A stretch of 64,000 nucleotides of DNA from Spongilla lacustris. Lineage: Eukaryota; Porifera; Demospongiae; Spongillida; Spongillidae. The stretch is from positions 5,156,177-5,220,176 of the forward strand of contig OX442433.1 of the NCBI GenBank assembly GCA_949361645.1, read 5' to 3'. The notes under the pieces are model-generated. The model made no database searches. It was not told the DNA's origin and was given only the letters and a program-made list of their open reading frames with translations. This document shows positions 1-10,921 of this stretch, one piece after another; positions within the stretch are counted from its first letter, which is position 1; the number at the start of each line of letters is the position of its first letter. The translations under genes were made by a program, and so were the position numbers.

Positions 1-64
1 CACACTCCATACACCCCACACACTCCCTACACCCCACACATTCCCTATCTCCCTACACCCACAT
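1..64. repeat. Minisatellite, (CACACTCCCTACACCCC)n, cut by window edge
   Basis: The window opens inside an array of 16-18 bp units of the form CACACTCCCTACACCC. The same unit forms longer arrays at about 5704-5945 (G-rich strand on plus) and 12865-13360 (C-rich strand on plus), so this is one dispersed minisatellite family. The array extends left of the window. Confidence 0.85.
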
Positions 65-99
65 GCTCTGAACCTTCCTCGCTGAATACATGTAACTCG

Positions 100-1140
100 T
101 GCCCGTTATCCTTCAACCAAGGAACTAGAGCTATCAGTTCATCAACACTGCCACTAGAAGACATTGCATCAATAGTTTGCCATGTGGTTTTTGTGGACAG
201 AATAAAGTTTCCAAAGAAAGCCCTTTAGCACAGGATACAGCTGCCCTTATTATCCTCAGTGGACTGGAGCATGTTGGGAACTCACAGGAAATAGAGTGCC
301 CATGCCACTCACTAAAGCACAAGTCTGATTGCAAAGTGCTATCATGATGCACATAACCACACCCTGAATCAAGATTGTCAAGGCCAGCTCCAACATCTTC
401 CGTGCATTCTTGAAATAGTACTATTGTACCCAATACAATGTCTATTTCTAACTAGTGAGCAGCCGACATTCTTTTGTGCATTTCCATTTCAGTGGACGCA
501 TACTGCCACAATGCCTGTTGCCTACCTCCTCTGCCACCACACACCTACCATTGAGGTCTACTACTGGTATAGCTTTAAGCTGCCTTGTGTGGTTGTAAGA
601 AGCGTTATAGAAGTAAGGACCTGAATTAGCAGTATGGTACCTTACACCCTGCTAGAATGTCACTATCAGCTAATTTTATTGCATTAATAGCACGAACATC
701 ATGTAGAAATTCACCTGCTACTTTTTCTACGCACGTTCACTGCCTTGTTAAGCAAAGCAACTGCACTAACTTCACTAACAGCCGCATGTGCATGTCTAGT
801 ACAAACCTTTTAATTGTACTAATGGGTGGGTTTCACAAAAGGCATCATTTAACAAAGTGCAATTCCTTAGAATAGCCTTTTCGAGGCCACCCTTATACTC
901 CCTTAGAACACTATCCTTGGGTTCGTACATAAGTAGGTACAGTGGGAAAGGAGATGGATGCATGCAATTGAATTATCTGCACTTTACTTCCGAGTTGTCA
1001 GGTGCAGCCACAAGAATGCGTATCTGCATTATACTGCCTTTAAGTAATATGAAACTAACTCTAAGCAAGTACTACATAATTAGTGATTCCTACCATATTA
1101 AATGAACAGAAGCCATACTAAGAAGTACATGTATTATCCT
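100..1140. other. No recognisable gene; short exon-like minus-strand ORF
   Basis: No gene is recognised here. The minus strand of 134-433 is open for 99 codons, and an adjoining minus-strand frame (about 70-170) reads MSSSGSVDELIALVPWLKDN, which has a protein-like composition. The two frames are offset, as in a decayed coding fragment. I recognise no family and see no convincing splice signals. The remainder (433-1140) shows only short chance ORFs. Confidence 0.3.
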
Positions 1141-1184
1141 ACATTACAGCCACAAGTTCATTATCACTGTGGCCCTGTGGAGTG

Positions 1185-1995
1185 ATGGTAGTGGTTGAAT
1201 GTGCCCCTGTTGCAGTGGTGGGTGACTGTGCCCCTGTTGCAGTGATGGGTGACTGTGCCATTGTTGAAGTGATGGGTGACTGTGCCCCCGTTGAAGTGAT
1301 GGGTGACTGTGCCCCTGTTGAAGTGATGGGTGACTGTGCCCCTGTTGCAGTGATGGGTGACTGTGCTCCTGTTGGAGTGATGGGTGACTGTGCCCCTGTT
1401 GCAGTGATGGATGACTGTGCTCCTGTTGGAGTGATGTGTGACTGTGCCCCTGTTGGAGTGATGGGTGACTGTGCTCCTGTTGGAGTGATGGGTGACTGTG
1501 CCCCTGTTGCAGTGATGGGTGACTGTGCCCCTGTTGAAGTGATGGGTGACTGTGCTCCTGTTGGAGTGATGGGTGACTGTGGCCCTGTTGCAGTGATGGG
1601 TGACTGTGCCCCCGTTGAAGTGATGGGTGACTGTGCTCCTGTTGGAGTGATGGGTGACTGTGCCCCTGTTGGAGTGATGGGTGACTGTGGCCCTGTTGCA
1701 GTGATGGGTGACTGTGCCCCTGTTGAAGTGATGGGTGACTTTGCCCCTGTTGGAGTGATGGGTGACTGTGCCCCTGTTGGAGTGATGGGGGACTTTGCCC
1801 CTGTTGGAGTGATGGGTGACTGTGGCCCTGTTGAAGTGATGGGGGACTTTGCCCCTGTTGGAGTGATGGGTGACTGTGCCCCTGTTGGAGTGATGGGTGA
1901 CTGTGCCCCTGTTGATGTGATGGGTGACTGTGCCCCTGTTGGAGTGATGGGTGACTGTGCCCCTGTTGGAGTGATGGGTGACTGTGCCGTCCCTG
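1185..1995. repeat. 27-bp minisatellite, about 30 copies, open on both strands
   Basis: The unit is GTGATGGGTGACTGTGCCCC plus TGTTGMA (27 bp), with point variants. Because 27 is divisible by three and the unit lacks stops, long ORFs exist on both strands. The plus strand reads repeats of VMGDCAPVG (1182-2021). The minus strand reads repeats of GHSHPSLQQ inside a 379-codon ORF (1144-2283) with about 95 non-repeat N-terminal residues. I cannot tell whether either is translated. The minus ORF is the longer and carries the only non-repeat part, but that part looks like no known domain. A neutral minisatellite is the default reading. Confidence 0.85.
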
Positions 1996-1999
1996 TTGG

Positions 2000-3180
2000 A
2001 CTGATAGCAGCTCTAGACTAAAAAGCCAACTCCGCCAAGCCAAAATATTCCGTGCACAACTCACCATTGAGTAAATTGGGTGGTAGTTCTTTTTCTGTGG
2101 TAACGTGTTCTCTCCACCTCGCGCTTCCCTTCGAATCCTGGTATTGCACCCTGAACACGCTGCTGAAGGGTTTCTCCAATAATATCTCCAATGATATTGT
2201 CTTGGTCCTTTTGGAAGCCCGATTGGTCTCTTGACACTTTTGCTTCTTAGAAGCTCGTATCTCGTCGAAATTCTGTTCATCACCCCGCTTCTTAGAAGCT
2301 CGTCTCTCGTCTTGATTTTGGAGGTTTTCCTCTCGCCGATTGGCTAGCCTCTTTCATTGATGTGAAATCATTAATTTGACAAAAACAACTTTACTCATCA
2401 AAATTGGCGACCATTACTGATCGCATTATATATAAACCATAACTGGTCTCTAATTATACGTATGCTTGTATATATGACGTAATTATTACGTATAACAGTT
2501 TGCCAAATCTATATTTCTAGGCAGTCGGCAGGGATATTCTACAGCTATTGGTGTAATTGGCGCTGTTCCTATCCCAAGTTACACTCACCCACAAAATCGG
2601 AGGAGGAGAAGAATCCCTCTGGGAACGAGGAAAACAGAAGCTTCTTTTGTTCTTTTAAAGGAAATGACCTGGCGACTTGAATAAAACATGAAAATGATTG
2701 TCTTGGCCTTCTGGTTCGACAGCAACAAAGAGTTAAACTATCCGATTCTCTGAAAGTGAGTGGGTCTCGGTTTTTTTATTGACATTCATAATCGGGGTCA
2801 AATCCTATATGAGTTACTAACGTAACTCTCGATACCAGCACATAAGCTCTACACACACCAGACATGCACACACAATCACACACAGGACTCCCACCTGTCC
2901 AATTTCATCTTTGTGAGTGGAGATGACAACAAGAAACTCATTGCATGGAGAAACCCAACATGATGAAACCATCCTCATACCTGTGAAGGGAGGGAAGGGA
3001 GAATAAAGAGGGGAAGTTACCGTACAACACAGTAAGAGTGTGTCCCTGTGTGGGTGGGTCAAATGTATATCAATGTTTGCATGCTTACACAACATACTTA
3101 TACAAGCTAGCATGCAAATAAGTACACTTCAATTCGAGCAACTAGCAGAACAAATTCACAGAAAACACGCATATACACCA
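2000..3180. other. Mostly non-coding; one candidate minus exon
   Basis: A GCTTCTTAGAAGCTCGT block occurs twice (about 2242 and 2288). Positions 2895-2980 on minus are bounded by a good acceptor (polypyrimidine then CAG) and a donor (CAG|GTGGGA), with an open frame including WVSPCNEFLVVISTHKDEIG. The family is not recognised and no partner exons were found. The rest shows nothing. Confidence 0.25.
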
Positions 3181-3187
3181 AAACATG

Positions 3188-3209
3188 GACACACACACAC
3201 ATGCACACA

Positions 3210-3243
<34 letters not shown>
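3188..3243. repeat. (CA)n microsatellite
   Basis: Near-perfect CA dinucleotide run. The ORFs crossing it are repeat artefacts. Confidence 0.95.
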
Positions 3244-3246
<3 letters not shown>

Positions 3247-4736
3247 CTTCAGTCCAGTGTCCATTTGAGTCACTTCAAAAGTTCTGGAGCTCCATGGATA
3301 CAGCGCCCCTGTGGAAGGGAAGATATAGTAGGGAGTCCCCAGACCACTACACCATGATCTCCTCCCCAATACCACTATCCCTGACCATCTTTGTCATGAG
3401 CGATGGCAAGGAGCTCACCATCTTTGTCCCAGTCCATGGAGGTACAGTCTCTGGTGAGGGGTAGGGGGAGGAAGAAATCGGCTGGTAGAAAGATTTACCA
3501 GCCCTCTTATGTGACATTATCGTATCTTGTACTTAACGCTCTTCACCATGTATACAAGACTGTCTACATCCCTCCCCGCCCCACCTTTTCCCCTCTTACC
3601 TTCTAATTCCTCACCCTGGCAGGAGGATGGAAGCCTCGGATTTGCAGTGGCCATGTCTGTGAAATATGTTAACCCCATTACTGGCAGTTCACTGTATACA
3701 TACAAAGAGGGAGGCTGTAATGCATATCAGGAAATAGAGGACACCAGCTGGCTCGATGAGAATACATTTAAGGGAGGGTCCCACAACTATGTATGAGTGC
3801 TGTTACATGATGTAATGTCCGAACAGCAGACGTATCCATCAACCATGATGCACCATTTAACTATTTGCATGTAACCATATTTCTTTTTCTAAAAACACAC
3901 GTGTAGATCTAACGTCTTCCATCTTCTATAGCAGGTCATCACACAGACTCCTTAACAACTCAAATACTGCCTCACCTGACAATCTGAGACTATATTGGTG
4001 AGAACAGTGCTTCAAGCTTTCATAACAGCTCACTTCACTGTAAAGAACATAACACACACCGTGGCTTCATGCAGTCAAACGGTACACATCAATCAAATCC
4101 ATTCAAATCCATTCAAACGCTTTTCTACACAGTTAACAAACTTACTGGTAGTATTGCAATTGGTCCCCCCGCGCATGCATAATAGTCAAACCAACACCTT
4201 AAAGACTACTTCTTATACACATAGGTTCCGTTGATGCCTTCAAATAAATATGCTAACCTTCGTCACATTATTTCCACCTTCCCAGTGTACTACAACAGCC
4301 GGGACTTACAGCCCGGGCCTTTGCCTGAAACATGATATGCATGATGTATGTTAGTAACAGTAATTCGATCACCTATATCTTCTGAACGCGTACGCGTATC
4401 GATCTGCATGTCGGGTAGGCACCAATAGGAGAATGATGTACATGCATGTACACGTACTATATACCCCGGTATCCACATCAATATAAATTCTTCAAAACTT
4501 TCCAAGCCAGGCGGGGGGGGGCATCACATCGAACCGCGGTATATGTACATGTACTAATCTAGGAATTAAAATTTATAGTACGTACATGTATTATACACCT
4601 ACACTTTTGTAGAGCAATATACAACCTTGGCGCACATACACATAATAAAGATCTATAATATTGCAAAGATATTACTGCAATCACATTGACAATACTGATG
4701 ATGTGTACTTCATATGAAATCATGCTAACATGAGAG
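3244..4736 (+). other. Unidentified coding-like segments (3250-3453, 3623-3796), then non-coding
   Basis: Two plus-strand open stretches look protein-like. One contains LTIFVMSDGKELTIFVPVHG and ends near a GTGAGG donor at 3454. The other follows a CCCTGGCAG acceptor at 3622 and contains GSLGFAVAMSVKYVNPITG before a stop at 3794-3796. The reading frames do not join cleanly through those two splice sites, so this may be a decayed gene or chance. No family recognised. Positions 3800-4736 show no gene. Confidence 0.25.
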
Positions 4737-5240
4737 CTACAGATCGTCACTCATTTCATCAAGCTTCTTGATCATCTCAATAAATTGCAAATAACGACAC
4801 CGTTTCCATTGATTTATTTGAACCAAGTTCACCGCTTCTTGTGCTTCCTGAAGGTTGAACGTTGAATAATTACTAGGCCAGTGCCCATATTTCAAGTACT
4901 CGATAGTGTCGTACAGCTCTTTGCCTAATTCCAGCTTAACACGCAGGGTGTCCCACTTTTCCTTCGCTTCTTTTCGGCTCTCTACGTCTAATTGTACGTC
5001 TTCGTAGTCCTCGTCGCCCTCTATTACCTTATCCAACTCGGAAAGGTCTAAAATGCAGGAATCAGCGGCAGTCGTTTCGCCAAGCACTTTGTCTATACAT
5101 TTCATGTCTAGTACGTACGGTATCTGTCCAACAATTTGTACCCTTCGACTGTGTACAGCCCATTCTTCCAAGGCTTTCGTCTCTTTCACGGTTTCACCTT
5201 CGGTGTTTCTTTCCCCTACAGTCGCCATTTGTTGTGGCAA
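4737..5240 (-). CDS. Unidentified intact 167-codon ORF
   Basis: This is an uninterrupted single-exon ORF on the minus strand in a region otherwise made of repeats. Translation probably starts at the fifth codon (MATVGERNTEGE) rather than the first Met. The product is acidic and charged, with Glu/Lys-rich helical stretches, for example VESRKEAKEKWDTLRVKLEL in the middle and WKRCRYLQFIEMIKKLDEM at the C-terminus, followed by SDDL. No signal peptide or membrane segment is visible. I do not recognise the family, and it could be an exon of a larger gene rather than a complete one. Codon use looks like real coding sequence, unlike the surrounding ORFs. Confidence 0.5.
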   Translation of the reverse strand: MPQQMATVGERNTEGETVKETKALEEWAVHSRRVQIVGQIPYVLDMKCIDKVLGETTAADSCILDLSELDKVIEGDEDYEDVQLDVESRKEAKEKWDTLRVKLELGKELYDTIEYLKYGHWPSNYSTFNLQEAQEAVNLVQINQWKRCRYLQFIEMIKKLDEMSDDL

Positions 5241-5329
5241 TGAAATCCGTCCGGTTCTGCCACTCAGTGCCAGTTTTTATTATTATTTTCTCACCTACGA
5301 ATCACGTGCGATACCGCTGTGGCGGATCC

Positions 5330-5350
5330 GGGGGGGGGGGGGGGGGGGGG
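5330..5350. repeat. Poly-G tract after GTGGCGGATCCG
   Basis: 21 consecutive G follow TGTGGCGGATCCG. A very similar word plus poly-G occurs at 8116-8174, so the tract looks like the variable end of a dispersed element rather than a random homopolymer. Confidence 0.7.
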
Positions 5351-5703
5351 TTTAAAATGGAAATTAAATAGTCATAGATAAGGGGCGGTGCCTTACAGTA
5401 TTTGCGAAAACGATTAAGGCAGTGCCAGCCGGTGCGGCACCATGCAGTCTAGAACATCGGGCAGGCGTATACACATGCTCTATTTTTCCGCGACAGCTGG
5501 AATTGTGTTTGAGTGAATTGCAAGGCGCCTATTACAAAATTTCAAGTCAAATCTTTCAATAGCAGGTAGGCCTATGTAGCAAATCCATACCGTCAAAATT
5601 AAATTTATAGTTCACTGGTTCTTTTGACGTTGAAGTTATTTTGGACTGACCGGATGGAGCATTGCAATTGGATGCATGATACTTAGTATCATAGATATTA
5701 TAG
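5351..5703. other. No gene seen
   Basis: Unique-looking sequence with only short ORFs. I see nothing assignable. Confidence 0.5.
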
Positions 5704-5945
5704 ATTGGGTATATGGAGTGTGTGGGGGGTGTAGGGAGTGTGTGGGGGTGTATGGAGTTTGTGGTATGTATGGAGTGTGTGGGGTGTAGGGAGTGCATAG
5801 GGTGTAGGGAGTGTGTGGGTATAGGGAGGTGTGGGTATAGGGAGTGTGTGGGTGTAGGGAGTGTGTGGGTGTAGAGAGTGTGTGGTGTGTAGGGAGTGTG
5901 TGGGGTGTGGGAGTAGGGAGTGTGTGGGATGTAGAGAGTGTGTGG
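5704..5945. repeat. Minisatellite array (GGGTGTAGGGAGTGTGT)n
   Basis: This is the reverse complement of the unit at 1-64 and 12865-13360. The right flank (5948-5991) is GTTGCCGAA, then a short G-rich stretch, then GGCCTGCCAGGTCGG. The same flank in the same orientation ends the 12.9-13.4 kb array, where the repeat itself is in the opposite orientation. Confidence 0.85.
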
Positions 5946-6003
5946 GGCAGGTTGCCGAAAGTCAGGCAGGGGTCCGGCCTGCCAGGTCGGATAAATTGAT
6001 GTT

Positions 6004-6630
6004 ATAAACAATTTGTTAAAAATGCATTTGAGCAGGCCAAAACCACCTCAATCCTGGGGCTTAAATAAGAATTGGGCTGATCTTCCCATAGCAGTCACCT
6101 GTATGAGAGACTTTCTTCTCAATGATCTGACAAAGCGATGGGACACAGCGGGCAACGTACTCCTGGGGATGGCAGCATTTGTTGACCCAAGAGCCTAGAG
6201 TGGTTGAAACATCACCAGCAACACACCATCCAAAAACAACTGCTAGAGGAGATGTTTTCTGTGTCTGGGTTACAAATGACAGAAATCGCACCTGGTAATG
6301 AAGATGATGCTGAAATTGTTAAGCGGCGGCGCTTTGATGACTGCGATTTTCTGGATGAAGATGAACCGGATGAACAAGACACTTCAGAAGCAGCTGCAGA
6401 TGCCCTTCAGAGAGCCGCAGTTCAGGGGGAGTATGATGCATGGCTGCTTGTTCCTGAGGCCCGAGTCATAGATGCAAATTCCCCTATTGACCCTGTAGCG
6501 TGGTGTAAAATGCACGATGGGCAATTCCCCACAATTGCAAAGCTTGCAAGGAAGTATTTAGCTATTCCTGTTTATTCAGCTCCATCCGAGCGGGTGTTTT
6601 CGCGAGCTATACATGTATAAGCTGATTCAA
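6004..6630 (+). pseudogene. hAT-family transposase relic (C-terminal part)
   Basis: Two adjacent frames give the C-terminal third of a hAT transposase. The first (6013-6198) contains LTKRWDTAGNVLLGMAAFVDP, matching the conserved region that ends in DPR. The second (6204-6620) has an acidic linker and then the hAT dimerisation signature, with DPVAWCKMHDGQFPTIAKLA, RKYLAIPVYSAPSERVFS. A one-base frame change near 6195 and loss of homology after 6610 show it is dead. No N-terminal BED finger or catalytic core is present. hAT proteins are cut-and-paste transposases with 8-bp target duplications; the non-autonomous element at 36069-37482 would need such an enzyme, though a link between the two is only inference. 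Confidence 0.8.
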
Positions 6631-8115
6631 CAGCCCCAGAGATGGAACCTTCTCCCTCAACGTTGCATGGTTAATTACAAGTATTTAGATAGCAAGCACG
6701 CTGTTTGCATCACTGAATGTTATGTGGGGCGTGTAGAGGCATGATTGTACATGTGTTGTTTTCATGGTTATGATGCTGTCATCTAATATAATGTAGTGGT
6801 CTCAAAGGTCAAACTATGCGGCCACTCTCCATGCAGCACACCGCTAACACAACTCAGCACACGGCCTCATCACATTTTCCATCCAGCCAGGTGGTGAACC
6901 AACCTAGCTATATGAACATGGTCCCTCTAGATACTAACAGCCAGACTATCATGTAAGCAGCTTCATTGTCATGGCTACAACTTGTAATGACTCTTCTCTT
7001 GTACAGATTGGCTCCACCCACTTGCACCTCTACCCCTGTCACTAAGCTATCATTTGTTCTTTGCCTCAGGAACAATTCATCCCATGCAGGCACTGTCTCT
7101 TGACCTCCTCTCTTCCACCGCTAATTAGAATGTTGAACCACACACAGCATGCAAAAAAAAAAAAAATCAAGGCTAAAGTTGTATTTATGCATGCTACGTC
7201 AGATCTGGCTACGTACTTCAGTTTACTGCCACAGGGATACAATTAAAGCTCCAATGTTGTTGTCCAAGCTGTTTAATTGAGAGATCACAGTAATCCATCA
7301 CCCCTTTTTGAAGTGTGCATGATCGACCATCTACATACAACCGTCAACGATACATGTATTGCAATCGGACCGCCGCCATGCTTGTAGTATACATAAATTG
7401 GTCGTATTCAGCGCCTTGGTACGACTCACAGAAAATAAGTCTGCTAACAAAAACAACCAAATCGCACACAACCAGCACTTCTGTATACGTTTATACACGT
7501 TTTTGTAACTCATGTCAGGCAAATTAACGAGAAAAAGCTTTTTGAAATCAACCACTCTAAATGGAGCGCTATTAGTCACGGGCCCGTATCATGGCGTATG
7601 TTAGCATTAAGAAGAGAAATTTTATATCATTGTAGTCCTCGAAGGGTGTATAACACAGATATTCACCTGTACTGCGCTTACTTTGAACGGATTACAAAAG
7701 ATAAGCCGAATTCCAATGCCATGCGATAATGAGGGTCTAGATACTTGTTACGTACGAAATTATGGGGACGAGACCTAATGTCCATTTTTTCAATGCAATG
7801 AAACACCCGTGGCTCTAACAAGCGTGATAAAGCCTGAAGAAATTTCATTCCACCGTATTCCTTTACGCAATACTGTTCTACTTAACCTTGTGAGCTTTGG
7901 GATGAGCCTCTCATTTCATAGCGTACGTGACTTCATAGTGGCGATGTGCTGAGCCCTCGCTACCGGTACCCTTACGTATTAACTTTTCCTGTTCGCTAAT
8001 TCTATCAAAAAAACTTTACCTGTGCATGCGCTAGCTGAGGCAACGTAATTGTTTCCACTCTCACTGTCACGGTACCAGCTAAAGCGACGCGAAGCACTAG
8101 CTATAGGCCTATAGC
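6631..8115. other. No recognisable gene
   Basis: Only chance ORFs. A short A run is at 7151-7164. No RNA gene or transposon end was recognised. Confidence 0.5.
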
Positions 8116-8174
8116 CAGTGGCGGATCCAGGAATTGGGAGAGAGGGAGAGGGGGGGGGGGGGGGGGGGGGGGGG
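8116..8174 (+). repeat. Transposon-end-like CAGTGGCGGATCCAGG followed by poly-G
   Basis: CAGTGGCGGATCCAGG starts at 8116 and a 25-G run follows at 8150-8174. CAGTGGCG-type ends recur at 32217 and at the right terminus of the element at 36069-37482, where they are true hAT-like inverted termini. The opposite end of this copy is not visible and may lie in the sequence gap. Confidence 0.55.
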
Positions 8175-8541
8175 CACCGGCGAGGGTGTGGCAAGGGGTG
8201 GGGCGAATTAGTATGCGGGCCGCCCCGGGGAGGGTGCGGGTGGGGGAGCGCTGTAAGCTCCCCCACCTCCGCCCCAGAAGCCAACGCTTTTTGCGTAGAA
8301 AACCCCCCCAAAAGTACGCAAAAAATGTAATTACAGATCGAGGCTGGGGAGCGACAGATCAAGAGCTCAGCCTCTATATGTTCAATGCGCAGATGCATCG
8401 CCGTTGATAGCACATGTGCTGAACACGTTCGGTTTAGAAAATATTGCCCTTTTCATATGGTCACATGACGCGTGGGCGTTAATTGCTTATATACCTCCAC
8501 AGAAATATATGGGCCTCGGTTTTTGGTACTTTTCGATATGC

Positions 8542-8741
8542 NNNNNNNNNNNNNNNNNNNNNNNNNNNNNNNNNNNNNNNNNNNNNNNNNNNNNNNNNNN
8601 NNNNNNNNNNNNNNNNNNNNNNNNNNNNNNNNNNNNNNNNNNNNNNNNNNNNNNNNNNNNNNNNNNNNNNNNNNNNNNNNNNNNNNNNNNNNNNNNNNNN
8701 NNNNNNNNNNNNNNNNNNNNNNNNNNNNNNNNNNNNNNNNN
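8542..8741. other. Assembly gap of exactly 200 N
   Basis: 200 undetermined bases, probably a fixed-size placeholder. ORFs crossing it are meaningless. The right edge abuts a CA-rich array, the likely cause of the break. Confidence 0.98.
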
Positions 8742-9092
8742 CACACACGCACGCACAAACACACACACAATGACACATGCATACACACGCATACGCACAC
8801 GTACAATCACACACACGCATACAAACACACACACACACACATACAAACACACACACATACAAACACACACACATACAAACACACACACACATACAAACAC
8901 ACACACATACAAACACACACACATACAAACACACACACACATACAAACACACACACACATACAAACACACACACATACAAACACACACACACATACAAAC
9001 ACACACACACATACAAACACACACACACATACAAACACACACACATACAAACACACACACATACAAACACACACACACACACGCACACACAA
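8742..9092. repeat. Compound (CA)n / ATACAAACACACACAC array
   Basis: Higher-order array of ATACAAACACACACAC-like units. All ORFs here are artefacts. Confidence 0.95.
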
Positions 9093-9334
9093 CAGACACA
9101 GTACTATAGTACTAGTAGCTTCAAAGCTTGCGGAATACATGCGCACAAGAACATCACAATGTGTTTACAAGACGGCTTGCAGGTGGAACTGAGGTTTCAG
9201 TGTTCGTAGCTCTGATATTGTCTTTGACGTCGACTGTAGGTTCATGGCCCGTCGTACGTAATGAGTCGTAAATACGATTGTACTGCCAATAGGCCAATAG
9301 GTAGGTAAGTTAATAACTCAATAATACTGTCTTT

Positions 9335-9790
9335 TAGATCCAAGTGACGCGTTATGACGCAAAACTTTGTAAGCTTATATCTTTAAAAGTAAACAAGTTT
9401 AAGGCATAAGAATTGGACTATAAGCCTATCAGGTAGAGTACATCCATTTAAGAAAATTTTAAAAAAATTACGAAAAAAGCCAGTTCAGTCTCCCTTTAAC
9501 AAACAGAACAAATCGATAGGTATAGGACCTCTCTCTACCTACAAACCGAATTTGAAGCGATTTGGTGAGTTTGAACTTGGTGGGGTATCAAACGTTGCAA
9601 TACTGGCACTGAGCAAGTGCAAGACCCCAAAATGAATTTTGCCATAGAGAAATGATGTAGTATAAGGTGTTGAAAATAGGAAGTCAATAGCCTTAACCGT
9701 TCGGAAGTTAAAGCGATTCAAATGCAAAGCAATTTTATAACATTTATTTATATATGCGAAGCGCAATTTTCTCGGAAACTGTCCCATTTA
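9335..9790 (+). repeat. Dispersed repeat family R, copy 1 (empty site for a TTAA MITE)
   Basis: It starts AGATCCAAGTGACGCG and runs through ACAAATCGATAGGTATAGGA and CAAGTGCAAGACCCCAAAAT. A second copy is at 15683-16345, a partial one at about 10118-10245, and an inverted-plus-direct pair at about 32490-33080. In this copy CTCCCTTTAACAAACAG is contiguous (TTAA at 9496-9499), whereas copy 2 carries a 199-bp palindrome at the same TTAA. Confidence 0.8.
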
Positions 9791-10117
9791 TTATAATCTT
9801 TAACACATAATAGCATATATTCACAATAAACAAAAAACTAAAGGAAACAAAGTATGAAAGTCTATTGTGCAAGTAGATGGGCTTCTCTTGACACCAGGTC
9901 TAGAAGTGGTTGTGTAGCAGACATATAATGGCCAAGGTGAGAGCCGCCCCTTGAATGCACATAACTGGGCTTCGCAGTAACACGAGTAGGCAAGACGGCA
10001 TAGCCATTACGTAAAGCCAATCTGAATGCATCACGAAAGGCTCCCTTATGTCAAAGCGCAGAGCCATATTCTTCAAGTGGCAGAACTGAAAGCCAGGTGC
10101 AGGCACCTTCTTCTTGG
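9791..10117 (-). other. Unidentified insert between pieces of repeat R
   Basis: Sequence unrelated to R, with a minus-strand open stretch at 9900-10106 (68 codons). Repeat R resumes at about 10118 (GAAATGATGTAGTATTAAGT). It may be an insertion or a rearrangement; its identity is unknown. Confidence 0.3.
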
Positions 10118-10479
10118 GAGAAATGATGTAGTATTAAGTCATGAAAATGGGAAGTCGGTAGCCTTTACTGTTCGGACGATATAGCGATTCAAACATTATT
10201 TTATAATGGTATAAAACATAGGAAGTTTTCGCGGAAACTGTCACAGATGCTGAATCCAATGATGTATTGGCATGACACCATTTATACCACTATTGAGATA
10301 TCAAAAACATCAGTGCAAAATTGCATTTTCCCTCTTGTTCAGTGTGTCATGCACCTATGTACTGGGTCACAAGGCTGCATTTACCTTTGTCATTGTTTTA
10401 TGCATTCTAGGTATGCTATTGACATATGTAGGAGTATAGAATCAATGTGTAAATATTATTAAATCGCATGTTTTAAAAG

Positions 10480-10920
10480 TACTTAGTTATCTTACCTACT
10501 CTTGCAGAAGCATTAAAAAACAGAAGGGGGGATATTTGGGTTTGGTTCTTATGATGAAAACTTCCATAGCCTCTCAACAAAGGATCAAGATAAGCTAGAA
10601 GGAGCACCAGTATACACAACTTTGACTAAGTGTTGGTTTTATAAATTTTCAAGAAGAGGATCAAAGCAGTGAAGTACAGCTTCATCAACACAAGTTAAAT
10701 GTGCAGCACATGATTTAATTGATAATACTGTCACCGGATCATACAAAGGATAGCCAAAGTATATGCATGCATTTCCTGAATTGTACTTCAAATGGTCTGC
10801 TAAGCAGGAGGATCTAAAGAAAAAAGTTCTTGTATACATTGGATTGAAGGACAACAAGGATGTAGAGAAACATATATGCATGGGTGGACATTTACAGGCT
10901 GTTAGTACCATAAACTACTT
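10480..10920 (+). pseudogene. Unidentified decayed coding sequence
   Basis: Plus-strand frames with protein-like composition (10763-10918 includes LYFKWSAKQEDLKKKVLVYI) are broken by stops upstream. It directly precedes a TA-flanked inverted-repeat element. No family recognised. Confidence 0.3.
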
Positions 10921-10921
10921 A

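Noticed and set aside
8742..9200. Long ORFs (HTHTNTHT and VCVCMCV repeats) across the CA array and gap
   Set aside because: Dinucleotide repeats are open in every frame, and the ORFs also cross the N run.
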